Below are positions 51,171 to 59,409 of a stretch of 64,000 nucleotides of DNA, in pieces (position 1 is the stretch's first letter; every line of letters begins with the position of its first letter). The notes beneath the pieces are model-generated. The model saw only the letters and a program-made list of their open reading frames with translations, was not told the origin of the DNA and ran no database searches. This DNA is from Saccharopolyspora kobensis (GTDB taxonomy: Bacteria; Actinomycetota; Actinomycetes; Mycobacteriales; Pseudonocardiaceae): assembly GCF_900108315.1 (NCBI RefSeq), contig NZ_FNVB01000002.1, positions 1,793,879 through 1,857,878 on the forward strand, read 5' to 3'. Made by a program: the position numbers and the translations under genes.

Positions 51171-51719
51171 ATGAGCCACTCCGCGGTCGATGACACCCGG
51201 CTGACCGACCTCGCGCTCGCAGCGGGGCGCGGCGACCGGGCGGCGCTGGAGGCGTTCGTCCGCGCCACGCAACGCGATGTGTGGCGCTTCCTGGCGCACC
51301 TGTCCGGCGCCCGCGGCGCCGACGACCTCGCGCAGGAGACCTACCTCCGGGCGCTGCGCAGCCTGCCCCGCTTCGAAGGGCGCTCCTCGGCGCGGACCTG
51401 GTTGCTGTCGATCGCCCGGCGGGTCGCCGCCGACCAGGTGCGCTACGAGCGCGCGCGGCCGGTGTCCCCGGTCGACGCGGCAGCGGTGGAGCGCCCGCAG
51501 CCCGGCGGGTTCGAGGAGGTGGTGGAGCTCAACGTGATGCTCGACGGCCTGGACCCGGAACGGCGCGAGGCGCTGCTGCTCACCCAGGTGCTGGGCCTGT
51601 CCTACCAGGAGACCGCCGAGGTGTGCGGCTGCCCGATCGGTACCGTGCGTTCCAGGGTCGCGCGAGCGCGGGAGGACCTGCTGGGCGATCGCCGACGCCG
51701 GTCAGCGGAAATCGGGTGA
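51171..51719 (+). CDS. ECF RNA polymerase sigma factor (SigC-like)
   Basis: A 182-residue sigma-70 ECF protein. Region 2 contains VWRFLAHLSGARGADDLAQETYLRAL and SSARTWLLSIARRVAADQVRYERA; region 4 is VLGLSYQETAEVCGCPIGTVRSRVARAREDL. No extra domains. ATG 51171. It is 34 bp before the zinc-finger anti-sigma gene, hence an ECF/anti-ECF pair. SigC in mycobacteria is linked to copper acquisition; the copper-type genes next to it suggest the same theme here. Confidence 0.9.
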   Translation: MSHSAVDDTRLTDLALAAGRGDRAALEAFVRATQRDVWRFLAHLSGARGADDLAQETYLRALRSLPRFEGRSSARTWLLSIARRVAADQVRYERARPVSPVDAAAVERPQPGGFEEVVELNVMLDGLDPERREALLLTQVLGLSYQETAEVCGCPIGTVRSRVARAREDLLGDRRRRSAEIG

Positions 51720-51753
51720 GACCGGGAACTACGGGAACGCGGGCGACGACTGG

Positions 51754-52467
51754 ATGGACGTGGACTGTTCGCACATTCGCGAGGGGATATCGGCACGGGT
51801 CGACGGCGAGGAACCGCCGCTCCCGGCGGAGCGGCTCGACGAGCACCTGGCTCGCTGCTCGGATTGCCGGGAGTGGCAGCGCGGTGTCCTCGAACTGACG
51901 CGGCGGTTGCGCGTCCGCCCGGCCGAACCGGTGCCCGACCTCGTCGCCGAGGTGCTCGCTGCGCGGCCGGCCCGGCGGCGCTGGCCGGGGCTGCTGCTCG
52001 GTGCCGTGGCGGCGTGCCAGCTGCTGCTCGGGCTGGTGCAGGTGACCGGGCTGGTCGATCTCGGTCACGGCGGCCACGCCGGTTCGATGAGCGCGCACCT
52101 GTTCAACGAGAGCACGGCGTGGAACCTGGCGCTGGGTGTCGGCCTGCTGCTCAGCGCGCTGCGGCCGCGAACGGCGGCCGGTCTGCTGCCGGTGCTTTCC
52201 GCGTTCCTGGTGGTGCTGGCCGGGTTCAGCGTCGTGGACCTGCTCAACGACGCGGTCCCGGCGACGCGGCTGCTCTCGCACGGGTTCCTCGTCGCGGGCC
52301 TGGTGCTGCTGATGGTGGTGCGCCGGGAGCACCGCGACGCCCCGAAGCCGGACGCGGCCGCGCCACCCGAGCACCGGGTGAGCGCCGGTCGCGCGGCCGA
52401 GCCGCCGGAGGAGGACGGCGGGTCCGAGCGCCAGCACCTGCGCCCGGTCAGCCATCACGCCGCGTGA
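51754..52467 (+). CDS. Zinc-finger (ZAS) anti-sigma factor, membrane-bound
   Basis: A 237-residue protein. Residues 1-60 form the ZAS domain with H31-x3-C35-x2-C38 (HLARCSDC) and upstream C5, which binds the sigma factor. Three to four membrane helices follow. The loop LGHGGHAGSMSAHLFNES (H105, H108, M112, H115) looks like a metal-binding site. A charged tail ends the protein. It should release the sigma factor in response to a membrane or metal signal; copper is a guess from context. Confidence 0.85.
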   Translation: MDVDCSHIREGISARVDGEEPPLPAERLDEHLARCSDCREWQRGVLELTRRLRVRPAEPVPDLVAEVLAARPARRRWPGLLLGAVAACQLLLGLVQVTGLVDLGHGGHAGSMSAHLFNESTAWNLALGVGLLLSALRPRTAAGLLPVLSAFLVVLAGFSVVDLLNDAVPATRLLSHGFLVAGLVLLMVVRREHRDAPKPDAAAPPEHRVSAGRAAEPPEEDGGSERQHLRPVSHHAA

Positions 52468-52627
52468 TGCTGGGCCGTTCGGCGCAACGACCTTGCTGCC
52501 GACGGGCTGAGGCCTTGATCTCGCGGTCCGGTTTGGGCAAGCTGTGCGGCGCAGAACGGGCGGGTCGGGGTCCGGCGTGGTGGCCGGGTAAGCGTCCGGT
52601 GGACGAAGCTCGCCTGGAGGCACGCCG

Positions 52628-53578
52628 ATGCTCACCCCCGACGACGTGCGCAACGTTGTTTTCGCCAGGGCCTGGCGCCGCGAACGCGGTTACGACGAAT
52701 CCGAGGTCGACGCGTTCCTGAACCGCGTCGTGGCGACTTTGTCGGGCAAGCGGTTGCTGACCGCGCGCGATGTGCTGACCGTCGAGTTCAGCTCGCGCAA
52801 GCGCGGTGCGCGCGCCTACAAGAAGACGCAGGTCGACGCCTTCCTGGACCAGGTCGCGCTCACCCTGATGAAGCGCGAGGTGCGCGCGTCCCGGAAGGCC
52901 GGCGCGCAGGAGCGGCGCGCCGAGCCGGAGCCCAGGATCGTGCGGCGGGTGGAGAAGCCGGTGGAGCCGGTGCAAGCAAGACCGGTCGAGCCGGAATCCG
53001 TCGATCTGGTGCCGAACGGCGGTTTCGACCAGGCCGGTCCGCAGCAGCCCGCGCTGGACAAGGCGGAGGTGGACGCCTTCGTGGACCGCGTCGCGGCGAC
53101 GCTGCGCGGGGCCGACACCCTGACCGCGCAGGACCTGCTGACCGCGCGGTTCAACCCGCCGAAGCCGGGCCACCCCGGCTACCAGGAGGCGAGCGTGGTG
53201 GCGTTCCTGGTGATGGTGTCGACCAGCATCAAGCACCTGGCGCCGCGCGAGCGCGCCATCCCGGCGCAGCGCATGCCGATCGCCAGGGCCTTCGGCCGGA
53301 TGCGCGGCGGCCCCAAGCTGACCGCGGAAGCGGTCGGCAGCGTGGTGTTCAGCGAAGCGCCCGCGGGGGAGCACGGCTACGACGCGTCCGAAGTGGACGA
53401 CTTGCTCGACCGCGTGGTGGCGGCGCTGCGCGGTGCTGCCACGCTCTCCGCCGCCGAAGTGCGCGACGCGGAGTTCACCGCGGTGGAAGCGGGCGGCTAC
53501 GACCCCGAGGAAGTCGACTCGCTGCTCGACCTGGTCGCCGAGCACCTCGACACCGCACCCGCGCCGAACCGCGCCTAG
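52628..53578 (+). CDS. Protein with repeated DivIVA-type N-terminal motifs
   Basis: A 316-residue protein of repeated ~39-residue DivIVA-motif units. Each reads LT-x2-D-V-x4-F-x(8-10)-GYD-x2-EVDAFL-x-RV-x3-L (for example VFARAWRRERGYDESEVDAFLNRV). Units occur at residues 2-40, 44-82, a half-unit at 143-161, 165-204, 231-269 and 273-308. DivIVA/Wag31 normally has one unit followed by a long coiled coil; here no coiled coil follows, so polar scaffolding is not implied. GGAGG lies 7 nt before ATG 52628. Function unknown. Confidence 0.85.
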   Translation: MLTPDDVRNVVFARAWRRERGYDESEVDAFLNRVVATLSGKRLLTARDVLTVEFSSRKRGARAYKKTQVDAFLDQVALTLMKREVRASRKAGAQERRAEPEPRIVRRVEKPVEPVQARPVEPESVDLVPNGGFDQAGPQQPALDKAEVDAFVDRVAATLRGADTLTAQDLLTARFNPPKPGHPGYQEASVVAFLVMVSTSIKHLAPRERAIPAQRMPIARAFGRMRGGPKLTAEAVGSVVFSEAPAGEHGYDASEVDDLLDRVVAALRGAATLSAAEVRDAEFTAVEAGGYDPEEVDSLLDLVAEHLDTAPAPNRA

Positions 53579-54174
53579 TCCGCCTCGGCGAGCCGCTGCA
53601 ATGCGTCGAACGCCTGCACCGCGAGGGGTTCGAGCGCGGCGGCGATCTCGTCGGCGTCCTGCCCGGCGAGGGTGCGCCGCTGCACTTCGCGGAACAGCGC
53701 CCGGTGCACCGCGATGGCGTGCGCGGCGGTGAGAGCAGCGGTGAACTCGTCGGTCTCGCGCGCCAGCACGGCAGCCAGCGCGGTTTCCCGCTCCTCGTGG
53801 ATCTCCCGCAGCCGGGCCAGCAACGTCGGGCTTCCGGCGATCAGGCGGGCGAAGGACGGGCCGGAGAAGCCGAGCATCGCATCGCGCCGGGCCAGGTCCT
53901 CGAAGTAGGCGCGCCGCAGCGCCGCCAGCGGTGATTCGCCGGAGGCGCGCCCGGCGACGACCTCGCCGAGGCGGGCGATGAACTCCTCGTGGATGTCGAG
54001 GACCAGGTCCTCCTTGCGCGGGAAGTGGTTGGTGACGGTCATCTTCGCCACCCCGGCCGCCGCCGCCACCTGCGCGATCGTCACCTCGTCGAAGCCGTGC
54101 TCGGTGAACAGCCGGGTGGCGATGTCGGAGATCTCCTGCCGCGTCTGCTGCTTGCGCCGGTCCCGCAGTCCCAT
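53575..54174 (-). CDS. TetR-family regulator of the divergent pump operon
   Basis: A 199-residue TetR protein. HTH: GLRDRRKQQTRQEISDIATRLFTEHGFDEVTIAQVAAAAGVAKMTVTNHFPRKEDLVLD, complete. C-terminal helices form the ligand pocket. It is divergent from the DHA2 pump gene, and the 93-bp gap between them contains the operator. Its stop overlaps the DivIVA-motif gene stop by 4 nt (convergent). It probably represses the pump and mca. Confidence 0.93.
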   Translation of the reverse strand: MGLRDRRKQQTRQEISDIATRLFTEHGFDEVTIAQVAAAAGVAKMTVTNHFPRKEDLVLDIHEEFIARLGEVVAGRASGESPLAALRRAYFEDLARRDAMLGFSGPSFARLIAGSPTLLARLREIHEERETALAAVLARETDEFTAALTAAHAIAVHRALFREVQRRTLAGQDADEIAAALEPLAVQAFDALQRLAEAD

Positions 54175-54192
54175 GGTGCCGAGTTTAGACCA

Positions 54193-54240
54193 GACCCAGA
54201 AATTATGCTTGACCTAGTTATTGGGTCGGACCTAAGTTAT
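54193..54240. promoter_or_regulatory. TetR operator/promoter region of the pump-mca operon
   Basis: Rightward promoter: TTGACC (54209-54214) and TAAGTT (54233-54238) spaced by 18 nt. An inverted pair GACCCA (54193-54198) and TGGGTC (54222-54227), plus near-direct repeats GACCTAGTTAT (54211-54221) and GACCTAAGTTAT (54229-54240), overlap it. Repressor binding here would block the pump promoter and the TetR gene. Confidence 0.7.
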
Positions 54241-54267
54241 CTCCCGGTCTGATTCGAGGAGGTGACC

Positions 54268-55665
54268 ATGACGGCTCCAACCGCCGCTCGACCGGATGAG
54301 CGGACGGACGCCGAGTTGTGGCGCACGGCGGGCATCCTGCTCTGCGCAGCGGTCCTGGCGGGACTGGACGCGACGATCGTCAACGTCGGCATCGACGCGG
54401 TCGCCCGGGATCTGGGTGCGCCGCTGAGCACCGTGCAGTGGGTGTTGACCGGCTACCTGCTCGCGGTGTCGGTGGTGATGCCGATCTCGGGCTGGGCGTC
54501 GGAGCGCTTCGGCGCCAAGCGGATGTGGCTGTGCTCGGTGGCGTTGTTCATCGGCGGCTCGGCGCTGTGCGGGCTGGCGTGGTCGGCCCCGGCTCTGATC
54601 GCCTTCCGCGTGGTGCAGGGCATCGGCGGCGGCATGATGCAGCCGATCGGCCAGGCCATGGTGGCTCAGGTCGCCGGGCCCGCCCGGATGGGGCGGATCA
54701 TGGCGGTGACCTCGGTCCCGGTGATGTTCGCACCGGTGCTCGGCCCGGTGCTCGGCGGGCTGATCGTGCAGGGCCTGGACTGGCGGTGGATGTTCCTGGT
54801 CAACCTGCCGATCGGCGCGGCCGTGCTGGCCGTCGCGGCGCGATCACTGCCGTCGACCGGTGCTCGGATGCCGCAGAACCGGCTGGACCTGCGCGGTCTG
54901 CTGCTGATCTCGCCCGGACTGGCCGCCGTGGTCTACGGGTTCGCAGGGGTGGGGGAGGCAGGCGGTTTCGCCGCGCCAGGTGCACTCCTGCCGCTGCTGC
55001 TCGGTTCGGCGCTGCTGATCGCCTACGCGGTCCACGCCTTGCGCGGCCGCGGCACACCGCTGATCGACCTGCGGTTCTTCGCGCGACGCGGATTCGCCGC
55101 GGCCACCGGCAATTCGTTCCTGCTCGGTGCCTCGCTGTACAGCTCGATGCTGCTGATCCCGCTGTACTACCAGCAAGTTCAGCAGGTCGGCGCACTGGAG
55201 GCCGGGCTGCTGCTGGCGCCGCAGGCGCTGGGCACCGCGCTCACCACGTACCTGGCCGGGCGGCTGGCCGACCGGTTCGGCCCGCGCCCGCTGCTGCTCA
55301 CCGGCATCGCCGCGTCCCTGCTGGGAACGCTGGCGTTCACCCAGCTCGCCGCGCAACCGCCGGACTGGCTGCTGACCGCGTCCCTGGTGCTGCGCGGCAT
55401 CGGGATGGGTCTGACCATGGCGCCCGGTATGGCCGCGGTGTACCGCAGCGTGGCCCGGCACGAAGCGCCGCGAGCGGCGAGCGCGCTGAACGTGCTCAAC
55501 CGGGTCGGCGGCTCGCTCGGCACGGCCGTGCTCGTGGTCGTTCTGCAGAACGGCGACCCCGGCCCGGCGGCGTTCGGCGACGCCTTCTGGTGGGCGTTCG
55601 GGCTCACCGCGCTGAGCCTCGTCCCCGCTTTCCTGTTCCCGTCCCGAGAAGGAGGACCGGCATGA
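54268..55665 (+). CDS. DHA2-type drug efflux MFS transporter (14 helices)
   Basis: A 465-residue protein with about 14 membrane helices. LDATIVNVGIDAVARDL is the DHA2 motif (LDxTxVNVA), WVLTGYLLAVSVVMPISGWASERFGAKRMW is motif A, and VMFAPVLGPVLGGLIV motif C. ATG 54268 with GAGGAGG 7 nt upstream; a GTG at 54262 lies in that ribosome site. TetR-controlled, and its stop overlaps the mca ATG (ATGA). Exports toxic small molecules; substrate unknown. Confidence 0.93.
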   Translation: MTAPTAARPDERTDAELWRTAGILLCAAVLAGLDATIVNVGIDAVARDLGAPLSTVQWVLTGYLLAVSVVMPISGWASERFGAKRMWLCSVALFIGGSALCGLAWSAPALIAFRVVQGIGGGMMQPIGQAMVAQVAGPARMGRIMAVTSVPVMFAPVLGPVLGGLIVQGLDWRWMFLVNLPIGAAVLAVAARSLPSTGARMPQNRLDLRGLLLISPGLAAVVYGFAGVGEAGGFAAPGALLPLLLGSALLIAYAVHALRGRGTPLIDLRFFARRGFAAATGNSFLLGASLYSSMLLIPLYYQQVQQVGALEAGLLLAPQALGTALTTYLAGRLADRFGPRPLLLTGIAASLLGTLAFTQLAAQPPDWLLTASLVLRGIGMGLTMAPGMAAVYRSVARHEAPRAASALNVLNRVGGSLGTAVLVVVLQNGDPGPAAFGDAFWWAFGLTALSLVPAFLFPSREGGPA

Positions 55666-56522
55666 CCCCGCGCCTGATGAGCGTGCACGCCCACCCCGAC
55701 GACGAGTCCAGCAAGGGCGCGGCGACGCTGGCGCACTACGCGGCCGCCGGAGCGGAAGTCCTCGTCGTCACCTGCACCGGCGGTGAACGCGGCGACGTGC
55801 TCAACCCGGCGCTGGACCGGCCCGAGATCCGGGCGGACATCGCCGCCGTCCGCAGGCGGGAAATGGCGGCAGCGGCCGAAATCCTCGGCGTGCGGCAGCG
55901 GTTCCTCGGGTTCACCGACTCCGGGCTGCCCGCCGATGGAGAACCGTTGCCCGCCGGCTGCTTCGCACTGGAGCGCACCGAGGTGGCGGCAGCGGCCCTG
56001 GTGGCGGTCATCCGCGAGTTCCGGCCGCACGTGGTCATCACCTACGACGAGTCCGGCGGCTACCCGCACCCGGACCACATCAAGACCCACGAGGTGACCG
56101 TGGAGGCCTTCGACGCGGCGGGAGATCCGCACCGCTACTCGGAAACCGGGACGGCGTGGCGCCCGCTGAAGCTCTACTACCAGGCCGCGCTGTCCCGGAA
56201 CTGGTTCCGGGCCCTGCACGAGGCGATGCTGGACCGGGGCGTGCCCTCGCTCATCGGCCCGGTGCTCGACGACTGGCCCGACGACGCGCCTGAACTGGAG
56301 GTCACCACCCGGATCCGCTGCCCGGAGCACTTCGCGACCAGGGACCGGGCCGCGCTCGCCCACGCCACGCAGATGGGGCCGGACAGCCCGTTCTTCGCCC
56401 ACCCCAGGGACATCGAGCGCGAGGTCTGGCCCACCGAGGACTACCACCTGGCCCGGTCGGCGGTGCCCACCAGCGTCCCCGAGCACGACCTGTTCGCGGG
56501 GATCAGCTCCAGGTCATGGTGA
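55662..56522 (+). CDS. mca: Mycothiol conjugate amidase
   Basis: A 286-residue LmbE/PIG-L family protein. The zinc motif AHPDDE occurs in MSVHAHPDDESSKGAA, GERGDVLNP and YPHPDHIKTHEVTVEAFDAAG follow, typical of Mca; YEEDYHLA-like TEDYHLARS at the end also fits. It cleaves mycothiol S-conjugates to a mercapturic acid and GlcN-Ins. Its start overlaps the pump stop. Pump plus Mca under TetR suggests detoxification by conjugation and export (inference). It overlaps the acetyltransferase gene by 20 nt, convergent. Confidence 0.93.
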   Translation: MTPRLMSVHAHPDDESSKGAATLAHYAAAGAEVLVVTCTGGERGDVLNPALDRPEIRADIAAVRRREMAAAAEILGVRQRFLGFTDSGLPADGEPLPAGCFALERTEVAAAALVAVIREFRPHVVITYDESGGYPHPDHIKTHEVTVEAFDAAGDPHRYSETGTAWRPLKLYYQAALSRNWFRALHEAMLDRGVPSLIGPVLDDWPDDAPELEVTTRIRCPEHFATRDRAALAHATQMGPDSPFFAHPRDIEREVWPTEDYHLARSAVPTSVPEHDLFAGISSRSW

Positions 56523-57435
56523 TCTCGCGCTGGAAGTCGACGAACCCCGCGCGTGCGAAGGCCTTCGCCATCGGGACGTTGCCGAGGTCGGTGGCCGCCC
56601 GGATGCGCGGGACGTCCTGCCCGGCGAGCACGCGGATGCCCTCCGCCAGGACCTCGTCGATGTAGCCGTTGCCGCGGTGCGCGGGCAGGACCGCGAGGTA
56701 GGCGATCGTGGCGTTGTAGCCGTTGTGGGCCGGGATGACGAATCCCACCGGTTCACCGCCCGGCAGCGTCGCGATTCGCCACCACTCCCGCGGGCTGCTG
56801 AAGCGGGCGAACTCGCTCTCGTACTGCTCGACGGCCACCTCGCGCGCGGACATCCTGGTCAGGTCGTCGCGGGAGTGGGCGTCCAGCGTCCCGTCCAGGG
56901 CCGCGGTCATCAGCCCCAGGAGTTCCTCGGTGTCGCCGACCGGACGGAACCGGAGCCGCCCGCTGGGCTCGGGAACCGCGGTCCCGGGCTGCCACACCAG
57001 GCGCAACCGCTCCACGAAGAGCTCGGCGCCGAGGCGTTCCAGCACTGCCATGCGGTCGTCGACCGCCTGCTTGCTCGCCGGGTCCTCGCGCCAGTCCGGC
57101 GGGACGAAGCGGCTGTACAGCGGCGGCGGCGAACCGGCGGGCACGACGGCTGCCATCGCGGTGCGCAGCAGCTGGACGCCGACGTCCACGCAGCCGGTTC
57201 CGACGTCGACCACGTCCAGGATTCGCGGCTCTTCGTCACCCGGCCGGTTCCACCAGGCCACCCGGGCCAGCAGCTCATCGCCGCGCAGCGCGACCCACAT
57301 CCGGCCCGGCCGCCTGCGACCGGCGGCGAGGTCGTCGGCCAGCTCGTCGTCGAGGACGTAGGACAGCCCGCAGAACAGGTCGAGCTCGTCGGGGCCGGTG
57401 ATGGGACGCATGGTCACGTCGCGAATCGCGGTCAA
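56503..57435 (-). CDS. GNAT-family acetyltransferase (two-domain)
   Basis: A 310-residue protein. The C-terminal GNAT domain shows GFVIPAHNGYNATIAYLAVLPAHRGNGYIDEVLAEGIR (acetyl-CoA motif with R/Q-x-x-G-x-G/A) and AFARAGFVDFQREI. The N-terminal half resembles a second, degenerate acetyltransferase-like domain (VWVALRGDELLARVAWW). TTG 57435 is chosen because GGAGAG lies upstream; ATG 57411 is a possible alternative. Acceptor unknown. Convergent with mca. Confidence 0.78.
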   Translation of the reverse strand: MTAIRDVTMRPITGPDELDLFCGLSYVLDDELADDLAAGRRRPGRMWVALRGDELLARVAWWNRPGDEEPRILDVVDVGTGCVDVGVQLLRTAMAAVVPAGSPPPLYSRFVPPDWREDPASKQAVDDRMAVLERLGAELFVERLRLVWQPGTAVPEPSGRLRFRPVGDTEELLGLMTAALDGTLDAHSRDDLTRMSAREVAVEQYESEFARFSSPREWWRIATLPGGEPVGFVIPAHNGYNATIAYLAVLPAHRGNGYIDEVLAEGIRVLAGQDVPRIRAATDLGNVPMAKAFARAGFVDFQREITMTWS

Positions 57436-57580
57436 TGCACTCTCCGGTGAAAGGGCGCCGTGCGCCCCGGGAGCAAGCGAGCGCGATGATCGCGAAGAGC
57501 ATAACCACCCGTTCTCGCCCTGTCCGCCGGTTTTCCGGCGCGCTCCGATACTGGAGCGATGAGCTCGGACGACCAAGCAA

Positions 57581-57602
57581 CCCGCTCCCGCGCGGGAGCG
57601 GG
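57581..57602. repeat. Perfect 22-bp palindrome
   Basis: CCCGCTCCCGC followed by GCGGGAGCGGG, a perfect inverted repeat with no loop. It could be a strong terminator stem or a protein site; no gene end is next to it. Confidence 0.6.
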
Positions 57603-57761
57603 CGGATGCCGTGGCCCGGCAGTGCCGGCCGGGAGCCTGGCCGCCGAAGCGCCTGCAGCGCCGCGCGTATGCCGAGGTGTTCGGCGAACCACCGCGCACA
57701 GCAATGATTCTCGCCGCGTTCACCGGGCGCGGGAACTCGTGGTGTGGGCGCGAGCGTTGAT

Positions 57762-57788
57762 CCCGGCCCGGCGGGTCGCCGGGCCGGG
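57762..57788 (-). terminator. 12-bp hairpin overlapping the tandem repeats
   Basis: A perfect 12-bp stem (57762-57773 with 57777-57788) with a GGT centre, about 54 nt downstream of the ureidoglycine aminohydrolase stop on the minus strand. Its right arm falls in the first tandem repeat unit. Confidence 0.55.
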
Positions 57789-57839
57789 GTCGGCGGGTCG
57801 CCGGGCCGGGGTCGGCGGGTCGCCGGGCCGGGGTCGGCG
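57774..57839. repeat. Three tandem 22-bp GC-rich repeats
   Basis: The unit GGTCGCCGGGCCGGGGTCGG plus CG repeats exactly three times (57774-57795, 57796-57817, 57818-57839), directly before the stop of the ureidoglycine aminohydrolase gene at 57842. Confidence 0.9.
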
Positions 57840-57841
57840 GA

Positions 57842-58663
57842 TCAGGTCAGCTTGATCTGGCGGTTGACGTCCTTGTACAGCAGGTAGCGGAACTTGCCGG
57901 GGCCACCGGCGTAGCAGGCCTGCGGGCAGAAGGCGCGCAGCCACATGAAGTCACCGGCCTCGACCTCGACCCAGTCGTCGTTGAGCCGGTAGACGGCCTT
58001 GCCCTCGAGGACGTAGAGGCCGTGCTCCATCACGTGCGTCTCGGCGAACGGGATCGCCGCGCCCGGTTCGAACGTCACGATGTTGACGTGCATGTCGTGC
58101 GAGAGGTCGTTCGGGTCGACGAAGCGCGTGGTCGCCCAGGCACCGTCGGTGTCGGGCATCGGCGTCGGCTCGATGTCCTGCTCCTGCACCGCGAACGCCT
58201 TCGGCGCCGGGATGCCCTCGACGGCCTCGTAGGCCTTGCGCACCCACTGGAAGGTCGCCACCGCGGCGGAGGAGTTGGCCACCGACCAGCTCGCGCCCGC
58301 GGGCAGGTAGGCGTATCCGCCCGGGGTGAGCTGGTGCTTCTCACCCTCGATGGTCACCTCGAGGTCGCCGGTGAGCAGGAACAGCACCGACTCCACACCG
58401 CTCTCCGGCTCCGGCTTCGCGCTGCCGCCGCCCGGCCCCACCTCGACGATGTACTGCGCGAAGGTCGTGGCGAACCCGGCGATGGGCCGGGCGAGGATCC
58501 ACGAGCGGGTGTTGTCCCACCCCGGCAGGTTGCTGGTGACGATGTCGCGGAGGACGCCGCGCGGGATGACGGTGTAGGCCTCCTTCACGACGGCGCGGTC
58601 GGTCAGCAGCGTCATCTGCGACGGCAGGCCACCCTCGGGTGCGTAGTACGACGGCTCGCTCAA
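57842..58663 (-). CDS. allE: (S)-ureidoglycine aminohydrolase-like bicupin
   Basis: A 273-residue bicupin. TTG start at 58663 (LSEPSYYAPEGGL) is chosen because AGGAG lies 8 nt upstream. Cupin 1 has EVTIEGEKHQLTPGGYAYLPAG, cupin 2 MEHGLYVLEGKAVYRLNDDWVEVEAGDFMWL and the CPQACYAGGPGKFRYLLYKD ending, matching YlbA/AllE. The enzyme releases ammonia from (S)-ureidoglycine in purine degradation. No other allantoin gene is near, so it is a lone member here. Its substrate assignment is by family. Confidence 0.85.
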   Translation of the reverse strand: MSEPSYYAPEGGLPSQMTLLTDRAVVKEAYTVIPRGVLRDIVTSNLPGWDNTRSWILARPIAGFATTFAQYIVEVGPGGGSAKPEPESGVESVLFLLTGDLEVTIEGEKHQLTPGGYAYLPAGASWSVANSSAAVATFQWVRKAYEAVEGIPAPKAFAVQEQDIEPTPMPDTDGAWATTRFVDPNDLSHDMHVNIVTFEPGAAIPFAETHVMEHGLYVLEGKAVYRLNDDWVEVEAGDFMWLRAFCPQACYAGGPGKFRYLLYKDVNRQIKLT

Positions 58664-59409
58664 GTTGCAACTCCTGTCCTGATCGACGTTCGAACGCTGC
58701 CGCGCAGTGCGTGCCGGAGCGCCGGCCCGGAGCGTCCGAGACGTCCACAGCGTAAAGCCCGGAGCCCGGAAAGGACAGCGTCGAGACGTCACAATCTCAA
58801 GCCTGTGACCCGCAACTAATCGGTTTGGCTGAGCACCCCTGCCGACCCTCGCGGCGACGCCGGGCGGTGTCGATGTCGACGGCGTGCTGGTCAGCCCAGT
58901 CGGCCACCACCGACAGCGGCACCAGCGGCCCGCGCCCGAGCGCGGACAGCGAGCACTCCACGCCCGGCGGCACGGTGCGTAGCACCGTGTGCACCACGAG
59001 TCCATCGCGCTCCAACGACCCCAGCCCCACCGATGACCGGATGTGCTCCGGCTGAGTCGGGCGTGACGTGGATCTCGAGGTGATCGAGCGCTGGTCCCGT
59101 CGATGGTTCACGGCGGGGGTGCCGGATGCGGCCCGGTCATGCGCCTCGTGCGTCGGGTACTTCGCGGTCCGGAATTCCGAGCCTGCCCCGGCGTCCGCCT
59201 GTCCCGGCACGCCGTAGCAAATGGCCGGGCAGCAGGATCTGGCGTTCGAGCCGAGCGGATCTCGTGCGGACGTCCACCGGTGGCGGATCGAGGAGCTTGG
59301 CGGTAGATGCCCCGAGGTCGCCGCGGCTCCGGGTGCTTGCCGCTCGGAGGTGATCAGCCGCTGCTCGGGACCCGCGCTGTCGTGAGAGCGCGCGGGCTCC
59401 GGGTGCTGG
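58664..59409. other. Intergenic region with regulator remnant
   Basis: About 745 bases between the ureidoglycine aminohydrolase and Hsp20 genes, both leftward. It contains the HxlR remnant (58797-59060). Otherwise no supported gene; both genes' promoters must lie here. Confidence 0.5.
58797..59060 (-). pseudogene. HxlR-family regulator remnant (C-terminal half)
   Basis: The leftward frame ending at 58797 reads SLERDGLVVHTVLRTVPPGVECSLSALGRGPLVPLSVVADWADQHAVDIDTARRRREG. This is the recognition-to-C-terminal part of an HxlR protein (LERDGLV, TVPPxVEYSLT, LADWAxxH). The N-terminal winged-helix start, with the CPxxRTL motif, is missing, and the bases upstream (PEHIRSSVGLG) do not resemble HxlR. 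It looks like a truncated, decayed gene. It sits upstream of allE, so it may once have regulated it. Confidence 0.7.

Larger units (their letters stand above)
57436..57841. other. Intergenic region with palindrome and tandem repeats
   Basis: About 400 bases. No supported gene. It contains a palindrome (57581-57602), a terminator hairpin (57762-57788) and three copies of a 22-bp repeat (57774-57839). The promoter of the leftward acetyltransferase gene must be in the left third. Confidence 0.5.

Noticed and set aside
57559-57855. A 98-codon rightward frame through the tandem repeats
   Set aside because: Its second half is translated repeat sequence and it runs into the allE end; no ribosome site.
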